From Actinobacillus porcitonsillarum (GTDB taxonomy: Bacteria; Pseudomonadota; Gammaproteobacteria; Enterobacterales; Pasteurellaceae): a stretch of 64,000 nt of DNA. The position numbers and the translations under genes are program-made. Below are positions 29,159 to 38,427 of this stretch, in pieces. Position 1 is the stretch's first letter. Each line of letters begins with the position of its first letter. Under the pieces are notes generated by a model, which was not told the origin of the DNA, searched no databases, and saw only the letters and a program-made list of their open reading frames with translations. Location: positions 1,375,001 to 1,439,000 of the forward strand of contig NZ_CP029206.1 of the NCBI RefSeq assembly GCF_003101015.1, given 5' to 3'.

Positions 29159-29234
29159 GCACGAGAGAACAACGGGCAAGATAATCCTAATTTGGCAAAA
29201 TCTCTCTCGTGCAATCCGTGGCAATGAAATTAGG
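29159..29234 (-). promoter_or_regulatory. modA leader with overlapping alternative inverted repeats
   Basis: GCACGAGAGA (29159-29168) pairs perfectly with TCTCTCGTGC (29203-29212); CCTAATTT (29186-29193) pairs perfectly with AAATTAGG (29227-29234). The pairs interleave, so they would form a pseudoknot or exclude one another. The second right arm runs into the end of yadH. It does not match my memory of the molybdenum-cofactor riboswitch or ModE boxes. Regulatory function is a guess. Confidence 0.4.
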
Positions 29235-29991
29235 AACGTAATCCTACCCCCTTCTCAATCAGTGAGAAGGCAACCCAGTATAACACAATTGTAAAACAAC
29301 CCAATACGATAAATGTATAAATGACAGGAACATCACTAATGCCTAAAAAACCGTAACGGAAGCCGTTGATCATATAGACAATTGGATTGAATTTAGATAC
29401 CTGTTGCCAGAATTCAGGTAAAAGCGAAATCGAATAAAATACACCACCTAAATAGGTTAGAGGTGTCAATACAAAGGTTGGAATTAACCCAACATCGTCA
29501 AAAGATTTCGCAAAAATCGCATTGATTAAGCCGCCTAAAGCAAAGCTGATTGTTGTGAGTAATAAGGTAATCAGAATAATTGCCCAAGAATGAATATCAA
29601 ATGACACAAAACAAAGAGCAACTAACATCACGAGAATACCAGCCAAGCCGCCACGCATTATGCTCCCTGCAACATATCCCCAAATAATATCGTGGCTAGA
29701 AAGCGGCGAAACGAGTAATTCTTCGTAGGTTTTGGTAAATTTGCCTAAAAAGAAAGAGGACGCGGTATTAACGTAAGAAGCTGTAATTGCTGTCATCATC
29801 ACTAAACCGGGCGCGATAAATTGCATATAGCTGACGCCGTGCATATCGCCGATTCGCCCACCAATCAATTTCCCAAAAATCAAAAAATAGAGTGTGGTTG
29901 TAATAATTGGAGGGACGAGCGTTTGCTTCCAAATACGTAGTACTCGGCGAGATTCTTTGGTTGCAAGGGTTAAAAAGCCTGTTAAATTCAT
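29230..29991 (-). CDS. yadH: ABC-2 type permease (YadH-like)
   Basis: Membrane half of an ABC exporter of unknown substrate. 253 residues with about six membrane helices; RIWKQTLVPPIITTTLYFLIFGKLIG and GDMHGVSYMQFIAPGL align with E. coli YadH from memory. The ATPase gene lies 1 base upstream, so the two are translated together. modA begins 92 bases downstream on the same strand, so read-through into modA is possible. Confidence 0.9.
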   Translation of the reverse strand: MNLTGFLTLATKESRRVLRIWKQTLVPPIITTTLYFLIFGKLIGGRIGDMHGVSYMQFIAPGLVMMTAITASYVNTASSFFLGKFTKTYEELLVSPLSSHDIIWGYVAGSIMRGGLAGILVMLVALCFVSFDIHSWAIILITLLLTTISFALGGLINAIFAKSFDDVGLIPTFVLTPLTYLGGVFYSISLLPEFWQQVSKFNPIVYMINGFRYGFLGISDVPVIYTFIVLGCFTIVLYWVAFSLIEKGVGLRS

Positions 29992-29992
29992 A

Positions 29993-30901
29993 TTAGTTTG
30001 CCATTTTCATAAAAAGCTCTTCCAAGCGGTTGGATTTATTTCGCATGCTTAACACTTCAATATTATGTTGAGCCAGCTGCTGGAAGAGATTAGTTAAACC
30101 TTGTTTACGTTTAACTTCAACTTCAATTGTATTTTCATCTAACCATTGATATTGATAATGCTCAATGACAAGCGGTTGATTTTTCTCTGAATGTTGCAAA
30201 TCCAGCACAAAAGTTTCAGTTTCCAATTTAGAGAGCAGGGTTTTCATCGAAGTATTTTCAATGAGTTTTCCATTTTGAATAATGCCGATATTACGGCATA
30301 AATTTTCCGCTTCTTCCAAATAATGGGTCGTCAGAATAATGGTTGTGCCTTGTTGATTGAGTTCTCGAAGAAAATCCCAAAGCGAACGGCGAAGTTCAAT
30401 ATCGACCCCTGCTGTTGGTTCATCAAGTATGAGAAGTTTTGGTTGGTGCATTAACGCTCGGGCAATCATCACTCGTCTTTTCATACCGCCGGAAAGTTCT
30501 CGGGTAAGATGATGACGTTTTTCCCATAAGTCGAGCTTTTTCAGCCATTTTTCAGCACGGATTAAGGCTTCCTTCAGTGGAATACCATAGAAACCGGCTT
30601 GTTGAGTGAGTACATCAATTACTTTCTCAAACTGGTTAAAATTAAACTCTTGAGGAACTAAGCCAATTTGTTGCTTTAATTGCACTTTTTGGTTATCTAG
30701 GTCGTAGCCAAAAACCTTGACCGTACCGCTGGTTTTATTCACTAAGGAGCTAATAATACCGATAGTCGTTGATTTCCCTGCGCCATTATGTCCGAGGAGC
30801 GCATAAAAATCGCCTTGTTCAACGATAAGATCAATGCCTTTTACTGCCTGAACACCAGTCGGGTAAGTCTTTACCAAATTTTGGATTTCTAATGCGTACA
30901 T
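29993..30901 (-). CDS. yadG: ABC transporter ATP-binding protein (YadG-like)
   Basis: ATPase partner of YadH. 302 residues. Walker A GHNGAGKST near residues 38-46, Q-loop GLVPQEFNFNQF, signature ELSGGMKRRVMIARAL, Walker B LLILDEPTAGVD, and switch His in LTTHYLEEAE. The remainder is a variable C-terminal domain. Substrate unknown. Starts 4 bases after the dnaX stop. Confidence 0.92.
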   Translation of the reverse strand: MYALEIQNLVKTYPTGVQAVKGIDLIVEQGDFYALLGHNGAGKSTTIGIISSLVNKTSGTVKVFGYDLDNQKVQLKQQIGLVPQEFNFNQFEKVIDVLTQQAGFYGIPLKEALIRAEKWLKKLDLWEKRHHLTRELSGGMKRRVMIARALMHQPKLLILDEPTAGVDIELRRSLWDFLRELNQQGTTIILTTHYLEEAENLCRNIGIIQNGKLIENTSMKTLLSKLETETFVLDLQHSEKNQPLVIEHYQYQWLDENTIEVEVKRKQGLTNLFQQLAQHNIEVLSMRNKSNRLEELFMKMAN

Positions 30902-30905
30902 AGCT

Positions 30906-32996
30906 TTACTTTGTTTTTATATGTGCCTTTGGATTAGCAACGGCACGAATGGTAGATTCATCGATTTCAGCATCAAATGCTTGTCTGAGTAACATTAGCT
31001 TTTCATCTGAAAAAAGCGCATTTTTAGCATCTACGGTTAATTGTTCAAAAATAGCTCGGCGAATTTCAAGGGGCGTTTTGTTTTCAGCACTTTCGCCAAG
31101 CGTTAATTGATAAGTAAAGCCCTTTTCTAATAATGCTGTTGCAAGGCTTTGACGAGATTCCAGATTGTCTAAATGTGCCATAGCTGGTTTGAGTACTAAA
31201 TGTAATTCGTTATTTTGGGTATCACTTAAATAGCTATTTAAGGCAAGCTGACGAGATAATCCGCCTAATGCTAATTCATTGACTAATTTACACCATTTAT
31301 CTTGTTCACAAGAGAGTGAGATTGTTTTTTCAACCAGCTCAGGCGTTCTTTCTTGTAAAATCGCTTGTTTGATATCAGAAGGTTTAGCACTTTCGTCTTG
31401 ATTTTCTAATTCGGGATTAAGCCAAGTCCAGCGATATTCTTCATCGCTTGTTGGCTTAGCGATCGCAACCGGTTTAGCGTTCGCTTTTTCTTGCGTTGCT
31501 TGTTGTTGTGCAACGGCTAAATTCATAAAACGTTCTTGAAGATTAGCCGGTTGCTTATTCGTATTGATTGGTTTAGGTGAAACTAACTCAGGCTTTTTTT
31601 TTTCTGTTTGATCGAGCTGAGCTTGCGTTTCTTGTAACTGTTTACGAGCCTGCATTGCGGCCAATGCAGCTGAAACGCCTTGCGCTGGCATTTCAGTTGA
31701 AATCGGCGCACTTACATTTGATGAAGCGGTCGGGTTTTGCGATGCTTTTGCAATATGTTCATTATTTTGAACCGCTTGTTTTGGCGAAGACTCTTTCGCT
31801 AAACGCTCACGTAATTGAGCTATGTTATCCTGTGTAGTACGTGTCGGTTGTTGAGTAATTTGTTGTGGTGCAACGCTGCTTTGAGTTTGCTGAGGCGCAA
31901 CATTCAGGTTAATGGCTTCTGTACGCTTAGGGTGGAAAGCCAATGCTCGTAAGAATGTCATCTCAACACCTGAACGCTGTTCAGGGGCGAGAGGAAGTTC
32001 TTTTTTGCCCATTAAAATCACTTGGTAGAAGAATTGGATATCCTCCGGTGCCATTTGTTTGGCAAGAAAATGGATTGCACTCTCTTCTTGCTCGGCAGAT
32101 TTGACCAATTGTAACATAGCAATTTGATGTAGCACATCTGCAACATCGTTAAGGAGTTGGTTCCAATCTACCCCTTTTTCGGCTACGTTTTGGATAACAG
32201 CCATAACTTTTTCGCCATCAGCATTAGCAAGTGCCATAATCAGCTCAAGCGGTTGATGATCATCAATTAGCCCAAGCATTTGGCTGACCGCAGAAAGCGT
32301 TATATTGGCATTACTTACAGCAATAGCCTGATCAGTTAGACTGAGTGAATCTCGAATACTACCTTCAGCCGCTTTTGCTAATTTTTCGATAGCCGCCGTT
32401 TCATAGGGGATTTGCTCTTCTTTTAAGATAAATTCTAAATGATGAGCAATTTGCGTTTGATCGAGCGCACGCAAATGAAATTGCATACAGCGAGAGAGGA
32501 TCGTAATCGGTAATTTTTGTGGATCTGTGGTTGCCAGCAAAAATTTGACATATTCAGGAGGCTCTTCAAGGGTTTTTAATAACGCATTGAAGCTATGACG
32601 AGAGAGCATATGCACTTCGTCAATCAGGTAAACCTTAAAACGCCCAACGGTAGGTTTGTATTGAACGTTATCTAATAATTCACGAGTATCTTCAACTTTG
32701 GTACGTGAAGCCGCATCAATCTCAATCAGATCAATAAAACGCCCTTCTTCAATGGCTTTACAGTTAGCACATTCTCCGCAAGGCGTAGCCGTAATACCGG
32801 TTTCGCAGTTTAGTCCCTTGGCAAATAAACGAGCAATAGAGGTTTTGCCGACACCACGAGTACCTGAAAAAAGATAAGCGTGATGAAGCCTGCCTTCTCG
32901 TAAACCATTTTCGAGGGCAGATAAAACATGTTGCTGTCCAACAACTTCAGAAAAACGTTGTGGGCGCCATTTACGGGCTAAAACTTGATAACTCAT
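30906..32996 (-). CDS. dnaX: DNA polymerase III subunits tau and gamma
   Basis: Clamp-loader ATPase and replisome organiser. 696 residues for tau. Walker A SGTRGVGKTSIARL near residues 44-57, zinc cysteines CETGITATPCGECANC, Walker B VYLIDEVHMLS, sensor SRCMQFHLR. A Gln/Ala/Lys-rich linker leads to the C-terminal polymerase-binding domain. Ten A residues at codons 465-468 (coding GAA AAA AAA AAG) form a slippery run; a -1 shift there gives one Ala then TGA, that is a 469-residue gamma form. apt lies just upstream. Confidence 0.97.
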   Translation of the reverse strand: MSYQVLARKWRPQRFSEVVGQQHVLSALENGLREGRLHHAYLFSGTRGVGKTSIARLFAKGLNCETGITATPCGECANCKAIEEGRFIDLIEIDAASRTKVEDTRELLDNVQYKPTVGRFKVYLIDEVHMLSRHSFNALLKTLEEPPEYVKFLLATTDPQKLPITILSRCMQFHLRALDQTQIAHHLEFILKEEQIPYETAAIEKLAKAAEGSIRDSLSLTDQAIAVSNANITLSAVSQMLGLIDDHQPLELIMALANADGEKVMAVIQNVAEKGVDWNQLLNDVADVLHQIAMLQLVKSAEQEESAIHFLAKQMAPEDIQFFYQVILMGKKELPLAPEQRSGVEMTFLRALAFHPKRTEAINLNVAPQQTQSSVAPQQITQQPTRTTQDNIAQLRERLAKESSPKQAVQNNEHIAKASQNPTASSNVSAPISTEMPAQGVSAALAAMQARKQLQETQAQLDQTEKKKPELVSPKPINTNKQPANLQERFMNLAVAQQQATQEKANAKPVAIAKPTSDEEYRWTWLNPELENQDESAKPSDIKQAILQERTPELVEKTISLSCEQDKWCKLVNELALGGLSRQLALNSYLSDTQNNELHLVLKPAMAHLDNLESRQSLATALLEKGFTYQLTLGESAENKTPLEIRRAIFEQLTVDAKNALFSDEKLMLLRQAFDAEIDESTIRAVANPKAHIKTK
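31593..31604 (-). other. dnaX slippery sequence for gamma synthesis
   Basis: On the coding strand GAAAAAAAAAAG holds the heptamer A AAA AAG. Reading -1 gives GCC then TGA; losing one A gives three codons then TAG. Either way a short gamma-type product ends within a few codons. E. coli uses the same heptamer for -1 frameshifting. Confidence 0.75.
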
Positions 32997-33007
32997 ATTT
33001 TGGAAAA

Positions 33008-33547
33008 TTAATGACCTTCAAAGCTCACTAAAGTGAAAGAGTTAATACCTTCTTGCTCTAAGCGTTCTTTACCACCTAAATCAGGTAACCAAATCACGAA
33101 AGCAGCGTGCTCTACTTTACCACCTAAACGACGAATGAGTTTTGCAGTGGCATCAATAGTGCCGCCGGTTGCCAATAAGTCATCAATCATTAACACATTA
33201 TCTTGTGCATTGATTGAATCGGTATGAATTTCTAACGTATCTTCGCCATATTCTAAAGCGTAAGATTGCGAAATCACTTCACGAGGGAGTTTTTTCGGTT
33301 TACGAACCAATACAAAAGGCACGCCTAACGCTAAAGCCACGGGTGCACCAAAAATAAAGCCACGAGATTCTGTGCCTACAATTTTTGTAATGCCTTTATC
33401 TTTAAATTCCGCCACGATCGCATCAATGGTTGCTTGGAATGCCGCCGGAACTTCAAGTAATGACGTGATATCACGGAAAATAATGCCTTCTTTTGGGTAG
33501 TTAGGAATAGATTTGATAGACGATTTAATTAAATCTAATTGGTTCAT
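33008..33547 (-). CDS. apt: Adenine phosphoribosyltransferase
   Basis: Salvages adenine to AMP. 179 residues. N-terminal [32 protein letters not shown], the PRPP-binding loop [13 protein letters not shown] and the [12 protein letters not shown] hinge are all present. Same strand and 11 bases before dnaX, the order seen in E. coli (apt-dnaX). Confidence 0.97.
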   Translation of the reverse strand: MNQLDLIKSSIKSIPNYPKEGIIFRDITSLLEVPAAFQATIDAIVAEFKDKGITKIVGTESRGFIFGAPVALALGVPFVLVRKPKKLPREVISQSYALEYGEDTLEIHTDSINAQDNVLMIDDLLATGGTIDATAKLIRRLGGKVEHAAFVIWLPDLGGKERLEQEGINSFTLVSFEGH

Positions 33548-33632
33548 TTTTTAACCTTTTATAAAAAACAAAATAACTTAAGGAATTTAGACAAAAATGA
33601 TCAAAAAAACAAGGAATATCGTTGATAAATTC

Positions 33633-33670
33633 AAAAAAATAACCGCTTCATCTCCAAGCGGTTATTTTTT
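33633..33670 (-). terminator. Terminator after tusE
   Basis: AAAAAATAACCGCTT / AAGCGGTTATTTTTT hairpin, built from inverted uptake-type cores, just past the tusE stop on the minus strand. Confidence 0.82.
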
Positions 33671-33679
33671 CAACGTGGT

Positions 33680-34015
33680 TTACAAGCATTTAGCCGGTTT
33701 GGGTAAACCTGCAATTTTTGTCGCTTGCTTAGCCGGTCCATCAGGAAACAGTCGTTGTAAGTAACGGCTATTGCCCTTTTCTTCGCCAAATTTTTGCGAC
33801 ATCGCTTTAACCAACATTCGAATTGCCGGCGAAGTTTTGTATTCTTGATAGAAATCTCGGACTAACCAGATAATTTCCCAATGTTCTGCCGTTAATTGAA
33901 TTTGCTCTTTTTCGGCAATTTTTTCAGCTAATTCAACCGACCAGTCATCAAGATTTTTAAGATAGCCACTTTCATCTGTTGGGTAGTTGGTTTGGTTTAA
34001 CTCAATGGTATGCAT
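33680..34015 (-). CDS. tusE: Sulfurtransferase TusE (DsrC family)
   Basis: Accepts persulfide sulfur from TusBCD and hands it to MnmA for 2-thiouridine at the tRNA wobble base. 111 residues. The catalytic Cys is the penultimate residue (PKPAKCL), as in the family; [27 protein letters not shown] and [25 protein letters not shown] are diagnostic. Beside yccA, as in E. coli. Confidence 0.96.
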   Translation of the reverse strand: MHTIELNQTNYPTDESGYLKNLDDWSVELAEKIAEKEQIQLTAEHWEIIWLVRDFYQEYKTSPAIRMLVKAMSQKFGEEKGNSRYLQRLFPDGPAKQATKIAGLPKPAKCL

Positions 34016-34017
34016 AA

Positions 34018-34044
34018 AATAAAAAGTGCCACAGCTGTGGCACT
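34018..34044 (-). terminator. Terminator after yccA
   Basis: AGTGCCACAG / CTGTGGCACT perfect palindrome followed by a U-run on the minus strand, in the short gap before tusE. It would uncouple tusE from yccA unless tusE has its own promoter in the 46-base gap. Confidence 0.8.
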
Positions 34045-34061
34045 CTCCGAAAATTTAAGGA

Positions 34062-34727
34062 TTAGTCATCGCTACCTAATACACCAAAGATTTGTAAGAA
34101 ACTTACAAAGAGGTTGTAAATAGATACGTATAAATCGACAGTTGCACGAATATAGTTAGTTTCGCCACCGTGAATAATATTGCTGGTTGCTAATAAAATT
34201 GCACCGCTTGAGAAGATAACAAATAATGCACTCATCGCTAAACTTAATGCTGGAATCGCTAGGAAAATATTAGCGATAATGCCAACTAAAAGCACAACAA
34301 ATAGTGCCATCATCATACCACCTAAAAAAGACATATCTTTTTTCGTGGTCAGTACATAAGCCGAGCAAGCGAAGAATACTAATGCGGTTGCACCTAATGC
34401 AAGCGCCACAACATCGCCTAATCCTGCACCTAAATAACGATTTAAAATAGGACCAAGGGTATAACCTAAGAAGCCGGTTAAGGCAAATACACTTAAAATA
34501 CCCGCACCACTATTTGCGGTTGCATTGGTTAAAAATAATAAGCCATAAAAACCTACTAATAATCCCCACCAAGGTAGCGCAGGTGCATTCATTGTCATTG
34601 CAATAAAAGCAACTACCGCAGAGAAAGTGAGTGTCATACCTAATAAAAGATAGGTGTTACGCAACACTTTGTGTGTGCTGATTAAAGATTCACTACGAGC
34701 ATAGCCCTGTGTTAAACGATTTTCCAT
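34062..34727 (-). CDS. yccA: Bax inhibitor-1 family membrane protein YccA
   Basis: Seven-helix inner-membrane protein; in E. coli YccA is a substrate and modulator of the FtsH protease. ATG 34727 with SD AGGAGA is chosen, giving 221 residues beginning [26 protein letters not shown]; the upstream extension to 34754 lacks an SD. BI-1 features: repeated Gly-rich helices and the terminal acidic LGSDD. Confidence 0.93.
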   Translation of the reverse strand: MENRLTQGYARSESLISTHKVLRNTYLLLGMTLTFSAVVAFIAMTMNAPALPWWGLLVGFYGLLFLTNATANSGAGILSVFALTGFLGYTLGPILNRYLGAGLGDVVALALGATALVFFACSAYVLTTKKDMSFLGGMMMALFVVLLVGIIANIFLAIPALSLAMSALFVIFSSGAILLATSNIIHGGETNYIRATVDLYVSIYNLFVSFLQIFGVLGSDD

Positions 34728-34892
34728 ATATTCTCCTAAGAAACGGAAAGTCAAAAATTCATTTGCTATTTATGGACGAAAAACCATAAATCAAGTGCAA
34801 AATTATCTGTAATTTCACGTAAAGTCAATCGAAAAATCAGTTTAAAATGTGATAAACTCTTCCCATAAATTTTCTTTCTGCAAGCCACAACA

Positions 34893-35441
34893 ATGAAACT
34901 GAATTTTCCAACTTATTTAACTTTATTTAGGGTCGCTCTGATTCCGCTTTTTGTCGTTGCATTTTATCTGCCAACCCCTTATGCACCAGAAATTTCGACT
35001 TTGATTTTCTTTATTGCTTCTATTACCGATTTATTTGATGGCTATTTAGCCCGTAAGTGGAATCAAACCACGAGATTGGGCGCATTTTTGGATCCCGTTG
35101 CCGATAAAGTACTTGTTGCAGCAGCTTTTGTTTGCGTGGTTGAATATTACCATACATGGTGGATTACCATTCCGGTAAGCATTATGATCGGGCGAGAAAT
35201 TATTATTTCTGCATTAAGAGAGTGGATGGCTGAAATTGGCGAAAGAGCGAGCGTTGCCGTTTCTATTTGGGGGAAAGTGAAAACAACAGCACAAATGTTG
35301 GCATTAGGCGGTATGCTATGGCGACAAAGTGAATTTATGGAAATTCTTGCCTTTATCTTACTTTATATCGCAGCGATTTTAACCATTTGGTCGATGTTAC
35401 AATATCTACAAGCCTCAAAAGGTAGCTTATTAAAATCTTAA
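34893..35441 (+). CDS. pgsA: CDP-diacylglycerol-glycerol-3-phosphate phosphatidyltransferase
   Basis: Commits lipid synthesis to phosphatidylglycerol at the inner membrane. 182 residues, about five membrane helices. The CDP-alcohol phosphotransferase motif [27 protein letters not shown] is complete (D-G-x2-A-R-x8-G-x3-D-x3-D). Downstream lies the REP-like palindrome, then uvrC; uvrC has no clear promoter of its own. Confidence 0.97.
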   Translation: MKLNFPTYLTLFRVALIPLFVVAFYLPTPYAPEISTLIFFIASITDLFDGYLARKWNQTTRLGAFLDPVADKVLVAAAFVCVVEYYHTWWITIPVSIMIGREIIISALREWMAEIGERASVAVSIWGKVKTTAQMLALGGMLWRQSEFMEILAFILLYIAAILTIWSMLQYLQASKGSLLKS

Positions 35442-35448
35442 ATACTTT

Positions 35449-35530
35449 GTAGGGACACACTGCGTGTGTCCGTCTAATCTTTATTTTACGCAGAAACGAT
35501 ATTCATCGGACACACGCAGTGTGTCCCTAC
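35449..35530. repeat. REP-doublet-like palindrome, copy 2 (pgsA-uvrC)
   Basis: Perfect 24-base inverted arms at 35449-35472 and 35507-35530 with a 34-base centre. Both outer ends read GTAG inward, and each arm folds as GGACACAC-TGC-GTGTGTCC. The right arm stops 6 bases before the uvrC ATG, occupying the place of its ribosome site. Same arms as copy 1 at 13605-13668; the centres differ in length and sequence. Confidence 0.88.
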
Positions 35531-35536
35531 AACTCT

Positions 35537-37372
35537 ATGTCAAAATTCGATTCCAAACAATTTCTTGCCGATACACCACATAACCCCGGTGTTTATCGTA
35601 TGTATGACGATAAAGGCACGATTATCTATGTCGGTAAGGCAAAAGATTTAAAGAAACGTCTGTCGAGCTATTTTCGTAGCAATCTTGCCAGCCGAAAAAC
35701 CGAAGCTTTGGTCTCGCAAATTGCTCATATTGATACCACCATTACCCATTCGGAAACCGAAGCCTTACTGTTGGAACACAATTACATTAAGGAAAATCAA
35801 CCGAAATACAATGTGTTGCTTCGTGACGACAAATCTTACCCTTATATTTTGCTCACCAAACACCAGCACCCACGTTTAGCCAGCTTTCGGGGAAGCAAAA
35901 AAATTGCAGGGGAATATTTTGGGCCTTACCCAAATGCCGGAGCGGTGCGGGAAACCTTAAATCTGCTACAAAAACTGTTTCCGATCCGCCAGTGTGAAGA
36001 CAGCTACTACAAAAACCGTTCTCGCCCTTGTTTACAATATCAAATCGGGCGTTGCCTTGCCCCTTGCGTTGAAGGCGTTTATTCCCAACGAGAATACGAT
36101 CAACAGGTGGAGTATGTTCGCTTATTCTTACAAGGTAAAGATCAGCAAGTGATCGAACATTTGATTAGCAAAATGGAAAAAGCAGCGGAAGATCTGGATT
36201 TTGAAGCTGCCGCTCGTTTTCGAGATCAAATTCAGCAGGTGCGAGCGGTCACTGAAAAGCAATTTGTATCGAATGAACGTCTAGACGATCTCGATATTAT
36301 TTCGATTGCCTATCAACACGGCATCGCTTGCGTGCATATTCTGTTTGTGCGACAAGGGAAAGTGTTAGGTAGCCGAAGCTACTTCCCCAAAGTACCGAAC
36401 CATACGGAACTTGCCGAATTGAGCGACACTTTTATCGGACAGTTTTATTTACAGATGAACCAACATCGCACCATTCCGCACCAAATCATTATCGATCACC
36501 CCGTGAGCGAAGTGGAAGCCTTAGAAAAGGTATTGTCGGAACAAGCAGGGCATAAAGTGAGTATTACCGATAAGGTGCGTGGCGAAAAAAGCCGTTATCT
36601 CGCCCTTGCCAAAACGAATGCAATGGCGGCATTGACCTTACAACTCAAGCAAGACGCTCGTATTCAAACCCGTTATGAAGCCTTACAAGCGGTGCTTTCT
36701 TTGCCAAAAATTGCAAGAATGGAATGCTTTGACATCAGTCACACGATGGGCGAACAAACCGTCGCTTCTTGTGTAGTCTTTGATGAAAATGGGCCGCTAA
36801 AATCCGACTATCGCCGTTTCAATATTGAAGGCATTACAGGGGGCGATGATTATGCTGCGATGGAACAAGCCCTGCTCAAGCGTTACGATAAACCGCTTCC
36901 GCCTGAAAAAATCCCCGATATTATCTTCATTGACGGCGGAAAAGGGCAGTTAAACCGAGCGTTAGACACCTTTGCCAATCTCAAAGTGGAATGGGATAAA
37001 TCCAAACCGTTACTTATCGGCGTGGCAAAAGGTGTAGAACGCAAAGCAGGGTTAGAAACCTTGCTGATCAGCAAATGGGACAAGGAAATCCACTTACCGC
37101 CCGACAGCCCTGCGTTACATTTAATTCAGCATATCCGTGATGAATCCCATAACCACGCCATTAGCGGGCACCGTAAGAAACGACAAAAAGCCTTTACCGA
37201 AAGTGGTTTAGAATCCATCGCTGGCGTTGGGGCTAAACGCCGTCAAGCCTTACTGAAATATCTTGGCGGTATGCAAGGGGTGAAAGCAGCAACTTTAGAG
37301 GAAATTCAGTCTGTACCGGGGATTTCAGCAGCCCTTGCGGAAACGATTTTTGATACTTTACATCACAGTTAG
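35537..37372 (+). CDS. uvrC: Excinuclease ABC subunit C
   Basis: Makes both incisions in nucleotide excision repair. ATG 35537 is chosen: the upstream GTG at 35519 lies inside the palindromic repeat. 611 residues: GIY-YIG nuclease [18 protein letters not shown] near residues 15-32, Cys-rich [16 protein letters not shown] helix (about 197-232), RNase-H-like second nuclease ([18 protein letters not shown]), and C-terminal helix-hairpin-helix. No SD is visible; the repeat takes its place. menC follows after 12 bases. Confidence 0.95.
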   Translation: MSKFDSKQFLADTPHNPGVYRMYDDKGTIIYVGKAKDLKKRLSSYFRSNLASRKTEALVSQIAHIDTTITHSETEALLLEHNYIKENQPKYNVLLRDDKSYPYILLTKHQHPRLASFRGSKKIAGEYFGPYPNAGAVRETLNLLQKLFPIRQCEDSYYKNRSRPCLQYQIGRCLAPCVEGVYSQREYDQQVEYVRLFLQGKDQQVIEHLISKMEKAAEDLDFEAAARFRDQIQQVRAVTEKQFVSNERLDDLDIISIAYQHGIACVHILFVRQGKVLGSRSYFPKVPNHTELAELSDTFIGQFYLQMNQHRTIPHQIIIDHPVSEVEALEKVLSEQAGHKVSITDKVRGEKSRYLALAKTNAMAALTLQLKQDARIQTRYEALQAVLSLPKIARMECFDISHTMGEQTVASCVVFDENGPLKSDYRRFNIEGITGGDDYAAMEQALLKRYDKPLPPEKIPDIIFIDGGKGQLNRALDTFANLKVEWDKSKPLLIGVAKGVERKAGLETLLISKWDKEIHLPPDSPALHLIQHIRDESHNHAISGHRKKRQKAFTESGLESIAGVGAKRRQALLKYLGGMQGVKAATLEEIQSVPGISAALAETIFDTLHHS

Positions 37373-37384
37373 CGGTGGTTTTCA

Positions 37385-38356
37385 ATGCAAAGCATAGATG
37401 AAATTAAGCTCTATCGTTATCGAATTCCTTGTCAAACCGGTGTGGTACTGCGAAAACAGCCATTAGTTGAGCGACAAGGTTTTATCATTCAACTGGAACG
37501 TTCGGGAAAAATGGGGTTTGGCGAAATTGCGCCGTTGCCGACCTTTAGTGCCGAAACGCTAGAAATGGCGGAGCAGCAGTTAAAATGTTGGTGTCAAAGT
37601 CTTACGCGAAATGTGGAGGATTTATATCCTTCGGTGGCATTTGGATTGAGCTGTGCCTTAGCAGAATTAGAGGGGGATTTAGGCGAAGAAGGGGCTTTTG
37701 AATCTGCTTTGCTATGCGATGGAAATATGGCAGCATTTAAGGCGAAACTTGCACAAACAAGCTCATCATTAGCTAAAATCAAGATTGGTTTTGATGCTAA
37801 GCAAGAAGGGCAGTTGGCAAACAGATTATTAGCCGAATTCCCTCAATTACAACTACGCTTAGATGCCAATCGGGCTTGGCAGCTGGCGCAAGCGGTCGAA
37901 TTTGCACAACAAATTGCAAAATCATTGCGTTCTCGCATTCAATTTATCGAAGAGCCTTGCCAAACCCCACTATTATCTCGCCAATTTGCGCAACTTACGG
38001 GGATTGCTATTGCTTGGGACGAAACGGTAAGAGAGGCAGATTTTTGTGTTAAAAAAGAACCTTATTTAAATGCGATTGTCATTAAACCTACCTTAGTCGG
38101 CTCTTTGGCTAAATGTATTGATCTTATTCAACAAGCACATCAGCAAGGTTTGCAAGTCGTCATTAGCTCAAGTATCGAATCCAGTTTAGGATTAAGCCAA
38201 TTAGCCCGTATCGCCAAACAATACACCCCTAAAAGTGTTGCCGGCTTGGATACTTTGCATTTAATGAAAGTACAACTCGTGCGAGCTTGGAACGGCTCAT
38301 CGTTACCACTAGTGGATCTACAAAGCGAATTTATTGAACCGATACCATTTGCGTAA
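37385..38356 (+). CDS. menC: o-Succinylbenzoate synthase
   Basis: Dehydrates SHCHC to o-succinylbenzoate in menaquinone synthesis. 323 residues, enolase superfamily. N-terminal YRYRIPCQTGVVLRKQPL; barrel motifs KIKIG (catalytic Lys), LRLDANRAW (Asp), IEEPC (Glu), AWDETVRE (Asp) and VIKPTLVG (Lys). No other men gene is in view. An uptake sequence with an extended AT tract lies inside the gene near 37889. Confidence 0.95.
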   Translation: MQSIDEIKLYRYRIPCQTGVVLRKQPLVERQGFIIQLERSGKMGFGEIAPLPTFSAETLEMAEQQLKCWCQSLTRNVEDLYPSVAFGLSCALAELEGDLGEEGAFESALLCDGNMAAFKAKLAQTSSSLAKIKIGFDAKQEGQLANRLLAEFPQLQLRLDANRAWQLAQAVEFAQQIAKSLRSRIQFIEEPCQTPLLSRQFAQLTGIAIAWDETVREADFCVKKEPYLNAIVIKPTLVGSLAKCIDLIQQAHQQGLQVVISSSIESSLGLSQLARIAKQYTPKSVAGLDTLHLMKVQLVRAWNGSSLPLVDLQSEFIEPIPFA

Positions 38357-38427
38357 AAATCAAGAAAAACGACCGCTTGTAAAGTGAAAAGCGTATAATG
38401 ATATAAGACGATAAAAGGAAAAATAAA

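Noticed and set aside
29138..29224. Extended N-terminus of ModA
   Set aside because: The extension precedes a good SD and a textbook signal peptide beginning at 29137.
31593..31604. A sequencing frameshift in dnaX at the A10 run
   Set aside because: The frame is open and conserved on both sides as given; the run is better explained as a programmed slippery site.
35519..35536. Extended uvrC start at GTG 35519
   Set aside because: The extra codons come from the palindromic repeat; UvrC homologues begin around [10 protein letters not shown].
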